DNA from: an uncultured Lachnospira sp.
GTDB lineage: Bacteria > Bacillota > Clostridia > Lachnospirales > Lachnospiraceae
Assembly (NCBI GenBank): GCA_944381165.1
Contig: CALWKC010000030.1
Coordinates: forward strand, 1-33,768
Direction of reading: 5' to 3'
Length of the DNA stretch: 33,768 bases
Shown here piece after piece: positions 7,220 through 15,546 of this stretch (the first letter of the stretch is position 1; each line of letters opens with the position of its first letter). The notes below the pieces were generated by a model that made no database searches, had not been told where the DNA came from, and saw only the letters and a program-made list of their open reading frames with translations. A program made the position numbers and the translations under genes.

Positions 7220-7873
7220 ATGAAATTTGAGAAGTATTTTGATCACACGATTTTAAATTCCGACGCTAAGGCTGAGGACGTTGTTCGTGTATGTGATGAG
7301 GCAAAAGAACACGGTTTTGCGTCAGTATGTGTAAATTCGTGTTATACAGAGCTGGTAAAAAACGAGCTTTCCGGTACGGAGATTTCGGTGTGTGTTGTAG
7401 TGGGATTTCCGCTGGGAGCATGTATGGGAAGCGTTAAGGAATTTGAGGCGCGTGAGGCAGTCATGGCCGGCGCGGACGAGATTGATATGGTAATAAATGT
7501 CGGCGCGTTAAAAGCCGGCAGGGATGAGGAAGTATTAAACGATATTAAGCTTGTGCGGGAGGCATGTGAGGGAAAGGTCTTAAAGGTAATTATCGAGACC
7601 TGTCTTCTGAGTGATGAGGAGAAGGAGAGAGCATGTGAGCTCGCAGTGAAAGCAGGGGCTGATTTTGTCAAAACCTCAACAGGTTTTGGCAAGGGTGGCG
7701 CGACTCTGCGCGATGTAGCGCTGATTAAAAAGATTGTCGGCGACAGAATCAAGGTAAAGGCTTCAGGCGGAATACGCGATTACCACACGGCGATAGCTAT
7801 GATAGAAGCCGGCGCAGACCGGCTTGGGACAAGCGCGACAGTAAAGATAGTGGCTCAGCGCGCAAACAGCTGA
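7220..7873 (+). CDS. deoC: deoxyribose-phosphate aldolase
   Basis: It cleaves 2-deoxyribose 5-phosphate to glyceraldehyde 3-phosphate and acetaldehyde in deoxynucleoside salvage. The 217-aa product has the family's short TIM-barrel layout: FDHTIL near the N-terminus, D89 in [14 protein letters not shown], the Schiff-base lysine K151 in [16 protein letters not shown], and K180 in [11 protein letters not shown]. The start at 7220 is chosen because AGGGG (7211-7215) precedes it and [10 protein letters not shown] matches the family; the frame is open to an ATG at 7157 inside the structured leader. The other deo genes (deoA, deoB, pdp) are not adjacent. Confidence 0.95.
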   Translation: MKFEKYFDHTILNSDAKAEDVVRVCDEAKEHGFASVCVNSCYTELVKNELSGTEISVCVVVGFPLGACMGSVKEFEAREAVMAGADEIDMVINVGALKAGRDEEVLNDIKLVREACEGKVLKVIIETCLLSDEEKERACELAVKAGADFVKTSTGFGKGGATLRDVALIKKIVGDRIKVKASGGIRDYHTAIAMIEAGADRLGTSATVKIVAQRANS

Positions 7874-7919
7874 AAATATAAATCGTCGGTTAAGCATAAG
7901 CGCTGAGAGGGCTTTGATT

Positions 7920-8117
7920 TTATTTCTTTGAGAGAAATCTGTAAACCATCATCATTGCGTAGATGACAATAGGAAAAACTATGTCTGTGTAGATGAGACC
8001 TTTAAATAATGTTTTGGCAGCAGGTGTGTTTATAAATGCTGTTACAAGTGTAATAATTATTAATATGCCCCATAGCACAACGGCTGTGAGAGCGGCGATG
8101 CGTTTAAAATTTTTCAT
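7920..8117 (-). CDS. 65-aa two-TM membrane protein
   Basis: A small hydrophobic protein starting MKNFKRIAALTAVVLWGILI and ending YRFLSKK, with two predicted membrane helices (about 8-28 and 42-60) and positive residues at both cytoplasmic ends. AGGAG lies just upstream of the ATG on the minus strand, supporting expression. Similar two-helix small proteins are common in Lachnospiraceae; the role is unknown. It sits alone between deoC and the adenylation-enzyme operon, divergent from the latter. Confidence 0.7.
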   Translation of the reverse strand: MKNFKRIAALTAVVLWGILIIITLVTAFINTPAAKTLFKGLIYTDIVFPIVIYAMMMVYRFLSKK

Positions 8118-8241
8118 AATACTCCTTATTCCGGTGAAGGTGTTTTGTGTGTTCAGAATTATTTATCTGTTTCAATTTATAATAACATATTTTAATTAAA
8201 AAAACTAATACAAAAACAAGTATAAAACATGGAGGCTTATA

Positions 8242-9780
8242 ATGGTTAAAAGCGTATTGGATTATCTTGAACAGTCTGCTGCCAGATTTCCGTCAAAGAC
8301 GGCGGTTGCTGATGATAAGAGCAGCATGACTTACGAGGAACTTCAAAATAATGCAAAAAATATTGCTGCCGGACTTCTTCCTTATGTAAAGGCGAGACAG
8401 GCAGTTCCTGTTTATATGGATAAAAGCTGCAGGGCGCTTGCTCTTTTTATGGGGGCTGTGACAGCGGGCTGTTTTTATGTTATGCTCGACCCAAGCCAGC
8501 CGGCAGAGCGTATCAATATGATTTTAGGTACACTTGAGGCTGAGCTTATGGTGGTTGACGAGAAATCAGCCAAAAAGCAGGCAAAGCTTGGCTTTGAAGG
8601 TACTGTTCTCTCTGTGGAGGAGCTTCTGTCACATACGGCGACACCAGGCGAGCTTGCCGAGCTTGAAAAAATCCGCTCGGAGGCGCTTGATATAGACCCT
8701 CTGTATTCTATCTTCACTTCGGGCTCAACGGGAGTTCCTAAGGGAGTTATTGTAAATCACCGCTCTGTAATTGATTTTATTGATTGCTTTACCGATACGT
8801 TTAATATAACTGAAAACGATATATTGGGAAATCAGGCTCCGTTTGACTTTGATGTCTCTGTCAAGGACATTTATTCCGCTTTAAAATGCGGTGCGACTGT
8901 TCAGATTATACCAAAGCAGCTTTTTTCATTTCCGACAAAGCTGCTTGATTATCTTGACGATAATAAGGTCACAACACTTGTGTGGGCGGTATCGGCGCTG
9001 TGTATTGTGACAACGCTCAACGGCTTTGAATATAAGATTCCTTCGTGTATAAACAAGATTATTTTTTCAGGAGAGGTTATGCCGATTAAGCATCTGAATA
9101 TGTGGCGCAGGGCGTATCCGCAGGCGATGTTTGTAAATGTATACGGACCTACTGAAATAACATGCAACTGTACTTATTATATCGTTGACCGTGAGTATGA
9201 GCTTGATGAGACGCTTCCAATGGGAAAGGCTTTTCCGAATGAGCGTGTGTTCCTGCTCGATGATGACGACAGGCTTATAACACAGGAGCAGCCGGGAACG
9301 ACAGGGGAAATCTGCGTTTCGGGGACTGCCGTCACAATGGGCTATTACAACAATGCCGAAAAGACAAATGCGGCGTTTGTTCAGAATCCTCTCAACAATA
9401 AATATAACGAGATAATCTACCGCACGGGAGATTTGGGATATTACAATAAGGATGGTCAGATGTGTTTTTCGTCGAGAAAAGATTTCCAGATTAAGCACAT
9501 GGGACACAGAATTGAGCTCGGTGAAATAGATATGGCTATAAATGCGGTTGACGGCGTTGTGAGAGCGTGCTGTATTTTTCATCAGGAGGCAAATAAAATT
9601 CTCGGATTTTATGAGGGGGAGGCCGATAAAAAGACGATAACACACGTCCTTATGAGCAAGCTTCCTAAGTTCATGATACCGCAGGAATTTGTGCAGGTAG
9701 GCGCTATGCCTATAACAAAGAACGGAAAGATTGACAGAAAACTTCTTATGGAGAATTATATCGGAGGCGAAAATGCTTAG
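8242..9780 (+). CDS. DltA-like amino acid adenylation enzyme
   Basis: A 512-aa ANL-superfamily ligase with the layout of D-alanine:carrier-protein ligase DltA. Core motifs: A3 TSGSTGVPKG (159-168), A4 region FDFDVSVKD (201-209), A5 NVYGPTEITC, A7 YRTGDLGYY, and the A10 lysine in NGKIDRKLL. It should activate an amino acid with ATP and load it on the phosphopantetheine arm of a carrier protein, most likely the one at 11142-11369. The start ATG has GGAGG 6 nt upstream. It overlaps the next gene by 8 bases. No DltB (MBOAT) or DltD gene is near, so calling it dltA and assuming teichoic acid D-alanylation is not justified; the substrate is unknown. Confidence 0.88.
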   Translation: MVKSVLDYLEQSAARFPSKTAVADDKSSMTYEELQNNAKNIAAGLLPYVKARQAVPVYMDKSCRALALFMGAVTAGCFYVMLDPSQPAERINMILGTLEAELMVVDEKSAKKQAKLGFEGTVLSVEELLSHTATPGELAELEKIRSEALDIDPLYSIFTSGSTGVPKGVIVNHRSVIDFIDCFTDTFNITENDILGNQAPFDFDVSVKDIYSALKCGATVQIIPKQLFSFPTKLLDYLDDNKVTTLVWAVSALCIVTTLNGFEYKIPSCINKIIFSGEVMPIKHLNMWRRAYPQAMFVNVYGPTEITCNCTYYIVDREYELDETLPMGKAFPNERVFLLDDDDRLITQEQPGTTGEICVSGTAVTMGYYNNAEKTNAAFVQNPLNNKYNEIIYRTGDLGYYNKDGQMCFSSRKDFQIKHMGHRIELGEIDMAINAVDGVVRACCIFHQEANKILGFYEGEADKKTITHVLMSKLPKFMIPQEFVQVGAMPITKNGKIDRKLLMENYIGGENA

Positions 9781-11002
9781 TATTGAGAAGATAACACAAC
9801 TTGCGCGTGAAAACGGCACGCCGCTTTATATTTTTGACAAGGATGAGCTGAGCTCAAGGATTGAGTCAATAAGAGAGATTTTGGGTGAAGACGTAGACAT
9901 ATGTTACGCTATGAAGGCTAATCCGTTTCTTGTGGACGCTGCCAGACAGCAGCACGTAAGGTTTGAGGTCTGTTCTCCCGGGGAGTTTTCGATATGCGAG
10001 CGTGAGAACGTAGTCATGTCTGACATTGTTTTGTCAGGCGTCAACAAGGAAAAGCATGATATAGAGCATGTTATGGATGACTGCGGCGGAGCAGGAATGT
10101 ATACGGTTGAGTCTTTAAGCCAGTTTGAGCTGCTGTGTAAATGCGCGCAGAATAGAGGAATTATTGTTCCTGTGCTTCTGAGAGTTACAAGCGGTAATCA
10201 GTTCGGACTTGACGAAGCAGAGATTGAGCGGCTTGTATGTGAACGCGACAGCCATAAAAATGTTGATATACACGGTATTCAGTGCTACACGGGAACTCAG
10301 AAAAAAAAGCTTTCGCATATCGTTGAAGAGCTTGAATGGCTGGACGGGCTGTGCGGCAGACTTAAGGAAAAATACGGATTTACAGTGCGCGAGCTTGAAT
10401 ACGGACCGGGACTTCCTGTATCATATTTCGGCGATGAGGCGTTTGACAACTCGTTTGATATGCTTAAAGGTTTTGCGGAGGCGCTCAAGCCTCTCAAGAG
10501 CAAATACAAAATTACGCTTGAGATGGGGCGCTTTATCGCAGCCACATGCGGAATATATGTGTCTGCCGTTGCGGACACAAAGACTAATAAGGGGCAGAAT
10601 TACTGTATTATAGACGGAGGAATCAACCATATTAATTATTACGGGCAGACAATGGCGATGAAAATACCGGGATATAGCTTTGTGAAGGTGGACGGAACTG
10701 TTGCGGCGGGATACGGAGCAGACGGAGACAGAGCGTCTGAAAGTCCGGAGAAATGGACTGTTTGCGGCTCATTGTGTACCGTTGCGGATGTGATTGTAAA
10801 AAATCTTCCGATAGGTGAGCCGGAAACAGGAGATTTGCTGATTTTTTACAATATAGGTGCATATTCTGTTACAGAGGGAATATACTTGTTTCTGAGCCGG
10901 AGAATGCCGAAAATAATTGCTTACAGTGAAAGTGAAGGTGTTTCGCTATACAGAGATTTTAAATTTTCCGACATTTTAAATTCAAGAGAGAATTTAGAGT
11001 AA
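9773..11002 (+). CDS. PLP-dependent fold-III decarboxylase, LysA-like
   Basis: A 409-aa protein related to diaminopimelate/ornithine decarboxylases. The PLP lysine is K48 in CYAMKANPF; HGIQCYTGTQ replaces the usual HVGSQ block; EYGPGLPVSYF is the glycine-rich phosphate loop; LEMGRFIAATCG stands for EPGR; CGSLCTVADVIVKN carries the active-site cysteine from the partner subunit; YNIGAYSVTEG is near the C-terminus. Motifs are shifted from true LysA, so meso-DAP is not an assured substrate. The start ATG at 9773 lies within the end of the adenylation gene with GGAGG at 9763-9767, so the two are translationally coupled. I infer that it decarboxylates either the amino acid activated by that enzyme or the carrier-bound form. 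Confidence 0.85.
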   Translation: MLSIEKITQLARENGTPLYIFDKDELSSRIESIREILGEDVDICYAMKANPFLVDAARQQHVRFEVCSPGEFSICERENVVMSDIVLSGVNKEKHDIEHVMDDCGGAGMYTVESLSQFELLCKCAQNRGIIVPVLLRVTSGNQFGLDEAEIERLVCERDSHKNVDIHGIQCYTGTQKKKLSHIVEELEWLDGLCGRLKEKYGFTVRELEYGPGLPVSYFGDEAFDNSFDMLKGFAEALKPLKSKYKITLEMGRFIAATCGIYVSAVADTKTNKGQNYCIIDGGINHINYYGQTMAMKIPGYSFVKVDGTVAAGYGADGDRASESPEKWTVCGSLCTVADVIVKNLPIGEPETGDLLIFYNIGAYSVTEGIYLFLSRRMPKIIAYSESEGVSLYRDFKFSDILNSRENLE

Positions 11003-11033
11003 ATAAACTTCATTTTTTATTTGTAAAATATGC

Positions 11034-11062
11034 TTGACTAACACTGTAAGATGTTATATTTT
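11034..11062 (+). promoter_or_regulatory. possible promoter before the carrier-protein gene
   Basis: TTGACT (11034-11039), 17-nt spacer, TATTTT (11057-11062), about 80 nt before the ACP start. It implies that the ACP gene may be transcribed separately from the two genes before it, across a 139-base gap. Confidence 0.4.
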
Positions 11063-11141
11063 AAATTCGACATACAAAGGGTAAAGAAATAAGCCTAAAA
11101 AGTCGATATAATTTAATGAAAGAAAGGTCAGGATTTTTATA

Positions 11142-11369
11142 ATGGATCAGTTAATGGACATTTTGACAGAGGTTAATGCAGACGTGGATTTTGAGACATG
11201 TGATACACTTATCGATGACGGTATACTTGACTCGTTTGATATTGTATCAATAGTCGGTGAGTTGAATGACACATTTGATATTGAAATCACTCCGGTTGAT
11301 ATTGTTCCTGAGAACTTTAATTCCGCAGAGGCAATGTGGGAGATGATTCAGAGGCTTCAGGACAACTGA
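11142..11369 (+). CDS. acyl/aminoacyl carrier protein
   Basis: A 75-aa acidic four-helix carrier protein. The phosphopantetheine attachment serine is S31 in DDGILDSFDIVSIV, equal to the DSL/DSF motif of ACP and DltC proteins; the length is close to DltC. It should carry an amino acid as a thioester on the 4'-phosphopantetheine arm. It follows the adenylation enzyme and decarboxylase, and I infer that it is their partner. The ribosome binding site (AGAAAGG at 11121-11127) is somewhat far from the ATG. The next gene begins 65 bases downstream. Confidence 0.88.
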   Translation: MDQLMDILTEVNADVDFETCDTLIDDGILDSFDIVSIVGELNDTFDIEITPVDIVPENFNSAEAMWEMIQRLQDN

Positions 11370-11434
11370 TTCGGGCATTAACGTGACATTAAGGCAAGGA
11401 GGCCTACCATTATCAGAACAAGGAGGATGATGAT

Positions 11435-12196
11435 ATGTCAGGTTTATATTCGTACAATGTTTCGGTGTTATTTTCGTCACTTGGAAATAACAGCTCAACC
11501 AACACAACAGGCATAAATATGCTGGCGGGACTTGATTTGAATACGCTGTCAAGTATCCGGAACGGCTCTTACAGAAAGCTGCTTAACGCGTACTACGACA
11601 AGACAGGAGGAAACTCTGATGCCGTATCTTCTCTGGCAGGCTCAGAGACTGAGCTTTCAAAGACAAAGGTTAATGCGGCAAATGTTCGTGACGAGGCTTC
11701 GGCTTTAAGCAATGCGGTTGAAGAGTTAAACAAGTCCGATTTATGGAAAAAGAAGAAGGTTACGGCTGAAGACGGAAGCGTAACCGAGGAATATGATAAG
11801 GACGCAATATACAAGGCGGTTTCTTCTTATGCAGAAGAGTATAATCTGCTTATTGACGGCACCGGAAATTCGGAGAATACCTCGATATTGAGAACTGCGT
11901 CCAACATGGTAAGTTATACCAAAGCCAACAGAGATATGCTGGCGTCTATAGGTATCACCATAGGAATTGACAATAAACTTACCGTTGATGAAGATACTTT
12001 TAAGAACTCATCGATGACGGCAGTCAAGTCTGCATTTACAGGCGCCGGCTCGTATGGAAAGAGTGTTCAGTCGAGCGCCACTATGATTTACGGCTCTGCT
12101 GTTTCACAGCTCGCGAAGCTGTCTTCAAGCGGATTGTATTCTGGAAGCGGGTCATATTCGTATATCAGCGGTTCTATTTACAACAGATTTTTATAA
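11435..12196 (+). CDS. protein resembling the C-terminal part of flagellar cap FliD
   Basis: A 253-aa protein, Ser/Asn-rich, without signal peptide or membrane helix. The segment around residues 150-215 (ANRDMLASIGITIGIDNKLT, then VDEDTFKNS) follows the FliD_C pattern of a helix, SIGI, and a short beta hairpin with DE.F, and the ends are low-complexity like secreted axial proteins. The N-terminal D0 and hypervariable parts of a full FliD (usually over 450 aa) are absent. GGAGG at 11422-11426 precedes the ATG. It may be a secreted axial-type or cell-surface protein; the flagellar link is only a weak similarity, as no flagellar gene is adjacent. Confidence 0.5.
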   Translation: MSGLYSYNVSVLFSSLGNNSSTNTTGINMLAGLDLNTLSSIRNGSYRKLLNAYYDKTGGNSDAVSSLAGSETELSKTKVNAANVRDEASALSNAVEELNKSDLWKKKKVTAEDGSVTEEYDKDAIYKAVSSYAEEYNLLIDGTGNSENTSILRTASNMVSYTKANRDMLASIGITIGIDNKLTVDEDTFKNSSMTAVKSAFTGAGSYGKSVQSSATMIYGSAVSQLAKLSSSGLYSGSGSYSYISGSIYNRFL

Positions 12197-12214
12197 TAAG
12201 GCGGAGAATTAAAG

Positions 12215-12718
12215 ATGGCTTTACTTGAAACTTGGAGAAAGTTAGCATATGAGACAGAGATGAACCAGAAACAGGCTGCTGAATTCTGGGGAAATTATTT
12301 TAATCTTGAAAAGGGAATTTACGAGCAGATATTAGCTGATCCGGAAAATCCTGTTTCAGGGACAGTCAAGGAACTTGCGGAGAAGTATAATGTTGAGATT
12401 TTAATTATGACAGGCTTCCTTGACGGAATTAATGACAGCTTAAAACAGCCTAATCCTATTGAGACTATGGATGAGGACACGCAGGTAAGTCTCGACTATG
12501 ATAAAGAAAAGCTTTACTACAATATGGTAGGCGCTAAAGCTGACTGGCTGTATGGTCTTCCTCAGTGGGACAACCTTTTGGACGAGGCGGTAAGAAAGGA
12601 GCTTTACAAAAAGCAGAAGCTCTCCGGCACTGTTATAAAGGGCAGAAAGATTGGAAGAAACGAGCCGTGTCCTTGCGGAAGCGGCAAAAAGTATAAAAAC
12701 TGCTGCGGAAGGAATTAA
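12215..12718 (+). CDS. SEC-C motif protein
   Basis: A 167-aa soluble protein. The last 25 residues hold a complete SEC-C zinc motif, [19 protein letters not shown], of the kind found at the SecA C-terminus. The N-terminal 140 residues are helical ([20 protein letters not shown] onward) and belong to no family I can name, though such proteins of this length with this tail are common in Clostridia. It lies 18 bases after the FliD-C-like gene with a GGAG site, so it is probably cotranscribed; a strong terminator follows. Confidence 0.8.
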   Translation: MALLETWRKLAYETEMNQKQAAEFWGNYFNLEKGIYEQILADPENPVSGTVKELAEKYNVEILIMTGFLDGINDSLKQPNPIETMDEDTQVSLDYDKEKLYYNMVGAKADWLYGLPQWDNLLDEAVRKELYKKQKLSGTVIKGRKIGRNEPCPCGSGKKYKNCCGRN

Positions 12719-12785
12719 TAAATTCTTTTATTTCTGATGGTTTGTATTCTCAGCGGTTTGCTTAGATGATAATTAAAATATAATA

Positions 12786-12825
12786 CTGCGGCGTGAAGTT
12801 TTTACCTCACGCCGCAGCTTTTGTT
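12786..12825. terminator. bidirectional terminator between convergent genes
   Basis: CTGCGGCGTGA (12786-12796) pairs perfectly with TCACGCCGCAG (12807-12817), loop 10 nt, followed on the plus strand by CTTTTGTT and on the minus strand by TATTATATTTT. The stop codon of the leftward gene (12802-12804) lies inside the loop, so one arm is also coding sequence. Confidence 0.8.
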
Positions 12826-13443
12826 ATGTGCTGATTTTTTGTCCGTTGTCTTAGACGGTTTGGATTTGATGACAATATACACGGCTGAAATTACGGTTGC
12901 GATTATTCCGGAAATTGCCGTCAGCGCAATAGTTATATACAGCGGCAGGCTGTAATGGTATTCGCTTACCACAACTGTGCCGGTGTGAGCCGAAAGCCCC
13001 GAATAATTCCAGTTTAAGTCCGCAGCCATATATTCGAGCAGCGGTTTAAGATATGGATCATTTTTTTTAAGCGCTGCATTCAGAGATATATTTTCAAGCG
13101 TCAGAGGCGGTTTGCCCGCGTTGTTAAGGTAATCGCACGAAATAAGGTATATTGTGCATTTTTCGTTCTCAAGGGAGTAATAGTAGTGTCCCCTTACGCT
13201 GTTGCGCACAAGATAGTCATAACCTGTATAGTAGAGCTTTTCTGCTGAGATTTTCAAATATTTATCTCCCGCGTCATAATGAGAATCCATATCGTCTGAG
13301 GAGCTGCACTCTACAGGCGAAAAGCCGGAGAATATTGAGAGCCTTATACAGGCGGACACCGAAAAAATTGTAAAAATAAAAATCAGTATAAAGAGCTGAA
13401 AATAATGATTGTGTATATTAATCTGAGGTCTGGTAAGTTTCAT
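12802..13443 (-). CDS. two-TM membrane protein with extracytoplasmic domain
   Basis: A 213-aa protein: N-terminal membrane helix (FQLFILIFIFTIFSVSAC, about 16-33), a 130-residue outside domain with several tyrosines and two Cys (KCTIYLISCDYL), a second helix (ITIALTAISGIIATVISAVY, about 170-195) and a basic tail. AAAGGA lies 8-9 nt before the ATG. I do not recognise a family. Its last codons (SCGVR) are encoded by the terminator stem. It is divergent from the methyltransferase gene. Confidence 0.7.
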   Translation of the reverse strand: MKLTRPQINIHNHYFQLFILIFIFTIFSVSACIRLSIFSGFSPVECSSSDDMDSHYDAGDKYLKISAEKLYYTGYDYLVRNSVRGHYYYSLENEKCTIYLISCDYLNNAGKPPLTLENISLNAALKKNDPYLKPLLEYMAADLNWNYSGLSAHTGTVVVSEYHYSLPLYITIALTAISGIIATVISAVYIVIKSKPSKTTDKKSAHNKSCGVR

Positions 13444-13745
13444 TAATTTGTTCCTTTGTAATATCTAAGCTGTTATATCTGAGTTTGAAATATATATGTT
13501 TTAGTATAGAGCATATGAGCCGTCAATTCAACCAAAAGCCGTGTGAAAAATAAGCTGCCGGAATTATTTTTCAATCTGAGACCTCAAAGACATCGTTAAA
13601 AAATGTATTATAAAATGCACTGTAAATTGTGTTTTTTTATACATTGCTTTTTTTACAAAATCTTGTTACATTATATAGATAGATTAAGGGCAACAGGCTG
13701 TCATAAGCGTGATTACAGCGCAGCGCGCCGGAAATGAGGAGTATT
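13444..13745 (+). promoter_or_regulatory. divergent intergenic region with a likely promoter
   Basis: About 300 AT-rich bases between divergent genes. On the plus strand TTTACA (13652-13657), a 16-nt spacer and TATAGA (13674-13679) form a plausible sigma-A promoter for the methyltransferase-hslO pair. I find no ORF, repeat or RNA gene here. Confidence 0.4.
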
Positions 13746-14495
13746 ATGGAAGCATATACTGGCTTTGCATATGTTTATGATGAATATATGGATAATATTC
13801 CATATGAAGAGTGGGGCAGATATTTGATAGAGCTGTTAAAGGAGCAGGGAGTAACGGCGCCAATGACGGTTGCCGAGCTTGGCTGCGGTACGGGAACAGT
13901 TACAAGGATGCTTGATAGGGAAGGGTATGACTGCATAGGAATAGACTTGTCTGAGGATATGCTGATGATTGCGTCCGAGAAAACATATGACAGTGAGCAG
14001 CAGATTGTATACAGTCATCAGGATATGAGGGATTTTGCGCTGCCGTATGAGGCGGAGGCGATGGTGAGCATAGGCGATTCAATGAACTATATAACAAATA
14101 CAGATGATCTGGAGTCTGTATTTTCCTGCGTAAAAAACGGACTTGCCGAAAACGGCGTGTTTATATTTGATTTAAAGACAATCCACTTTTTCAGAGATGT
14201 GTTAAGCGATAACACATATGCCGAAAACCGGGATGAATCCGCTTTTATATGGGATAACAGCTTTGACGGAGAAACCTGCAACAATTTCTATAATCTGGCT
14301 GTGTTTGTCTTAAATGAGGAGGGAAGCTTCGACAGGTACGAGGAAAATCACTGTCAGCACGGATTTACCCGGGAAGAAGTGCTTTTAGCGGCACGGCGAG
14401 CGGGACTGAAAAGTATTGCTGTATACGATGCGTTTACTCATGACGAGCCAAAGCAGGATAGCGAGAGGCTCTACTATATATTTAAGAGGAGTTAA
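13746..14495 (+). CDS. class I SAM-dependent methyltransferase
   Basis: A 249-aa Rossmann-fold methyltransferase. Motif I VAELGCGTGTVTRML (about residues 39-53) and the acidic motif II IGIDLSED bind S-adenosylmethionine; SIGDSMNYI is motif IV-like. The substrate cannot be told from the sequence. The start is ATG 13746, because AGGAG (13737-13741) precedes it with a 4-nt spacer; the in-frame ATG at 13734 overlaps that site. hslO begins 10 bases after the stop, so the two form an operon, as is common in Clostridia. Confidence 0.88.
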   Translation: MEAYTGFAYVYDEYMDNIPYEEWGRYLIELLKEQGVTAPMTVAELGCGTGTVTRMLDREGYDCIGIDLSEDMLMIASEKTYDSEQQIVYSHQDMRDFALPYEAEAMVSIGDSMNYITNTDDLESVFSCVKNGLAENGVFIFDLKTIHFFRDVLSDNTYAENRDESAFIWDNSFDGETCNNFYNLAVFVLNEEGSFDRYEENHCQHGFTREEVLLAARRAGLKSIAVYDAFTHDEPKQDSERLYYIFKRS

Positions 14496-14505
14496 AAGTT
14501 AAGTA

Positions 14506-15369
14506 ATGAAAGATTATATTGTAAGAGGAATTGCGGCAGATGGACAGATACGTGTGTTTGCCGCAACTGCAAAAGATGTGGTTGAGACGGCAAGACAGCG
14601 CCATGAGATGAGCCCTATTGCCACGGTAGCGCTGGGGCGTCTGCTCACAGCCGGGGCAATGATGGGTACAATGATGAAAAACGATTCGGATATTGTCACT
14701 ATACAGATTAAGGGAAACGGTCCTATAGGCACAATGACAGTGACGGCGGATGCGCGCGGGCGTGTTAAGGGATTTGTCAGCAATCCGGGAGTTATGCTTC
14801 CATTAAAGGACGGAAAGCTTGACATTGCCGGGGCTCTGGGCATCGGTGTTTTGAGTGTTATAAAAGATATAGGACTGAGAGAGCCTTATGTGGGCGATAC
14901 AATTCTTGTGACAAGCGAGATAGGCGATGATTTGACATATTATTTTGCTGCGAGTGAGCAGGTGCCGTCGTCAGTAGGTCTCGGAGTTCTTATGAATAAG
15001 GATAATACTGTCGCACAGGCAGGTGGATTTATTATTCAGCTTATGCCGGATGCAAAGGAGGAGACGGTTGCGGAGCTCGAAAAGCGCATAGGCGAGGTGA
15101 AGTCTGTGACGGAGCTCCTGGAGCAGGGAATGACGCCTGAGGAAATTCTTTCGCATATTCTTGGTGATATGGGGCTTGAAATCCTTGACAAAACAGAGAC
15201 TCAATTTTACTGCAACTGCTCAAAGGAGAGGGTTGCGAAAGCGGTTATGAGTATAGGAAGAGAAGAACTTGAACAGATGATAGAGGAGAATAAGCCGATA
15301 GAAGTCAAGTGTCATTTCTGCAATACAGCTTATAATTTCAGCGTGGACGAGCTCAAGGCTATGTTTTAG
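14506..15369 (+). CDS. hslO: Hsp33 redox-regulated chaperonin
   Basis: A 287-aa protein covering the whole family. It is a holdase that is activated when oxidation releases zinc and forms disulfides. The zinc cysteines are C236 and C238 (YCNCSKER) and C269 and C272 (KCHFCNTAY), a CxC-X30-CxxC arrangement. The N-terminal domain has the expected TAGAMMGTMMKNDSDIVTIQ and GNGPIGTMTVTADARG blocks. AGAGGAG overlapping the end of the preceding methyltransferase gene is the likely ribosome binding site, with a long spacer. Confidence 0.96.
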   Translation: MKDYIVRGIAADGQIRVFAATAKDVVETARQRHEMSPIATVALGRLLTAGAMMGTMMKNDSDIVTIQIKGNGPIGTMTVTADARGRVKGFVSNPGVMLPLKDGKLDIAGALGIGVLSVIKDIGLREPYVGDTILVTSEIGDDLTYYFAASEQVPSSVGLGVLMNKDNTVAQAGGFIIQLMPDAKEETVAELEKRIGEVKSVTELLEQGMTPEEILSHILGDMGLEILDKTETQFYCNCSKERVAKAVMSIGREELEQMIEENKPIEVKCHFCNTAYNFSVDELKAMF

Positions 15370-15387
15370 GCAGAAACGCTTCGGGAT

Positions 15388-15546
15388 AGGAGGCAAGTGT
15401 GAAAAATCACGCTGATGCGCTGATTTTCCACACGGCTATTTGTTTCTGAGCGAAAGCAAATAGCCCTGATGGCAGATGAGAAACCGCCTGCGCGGATTTC
15501 TCATCGCCTCTTCGCGACAAGTCGCTCAGAAATGAGGATTGGTGTG
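15388..15546 (+). ncRNA. three-hairpin element with loop-tail pseudoknot, copy 1 (before the AroK-like gene)
   Basis: Core 15397-15532. Hairpin 1: GTGTGAAAAATCA (15397-15409) / TGATTTTCCACAC (15421-15433), one mismatch, with an inner CGC/GCG. Hairpin 2: GGCTATTTG (15434-15442) / CAAATAGCC (15457-15465). A 5-nt linker. Hairpin 3: GGC, bulged A15474, GATGAGAAA / TTTCTCATC, GCC (15471-15508), tip CCGC-CTGC-GCGG. The hairpin-2 loop TTTCTGAGCGA (15443-15453) is perfectly complementary to the tail TCGCTCAGAAA (15522-15532), which ends 3 bases before the AGGA that serves the GTG start at 15544. At the 5' side AGGAGG and GTGAAAAAT (15399) mimic the real gene start. The same architecture with different stem sequences is at 27012-27145. 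I do not recognise it as a named RNA. Confidence 0.7.

Noticed and set aside
8242-11369. Complete dlt operon for teichoic acid D-alanylation
   Set aside because: dltB and dltD are absent and a PLP decarboxylase takes their place, so the dlt name would mislead.
15469-15543. N-terminal extension of the AroK-like protein from ATG 15469
   Set aside because: It lies in hairpin 3 and the tail of the structured element, has no ribosome binding site, and adds 25 residues before the family's normal MKN-IILIGMPGSGKS start.
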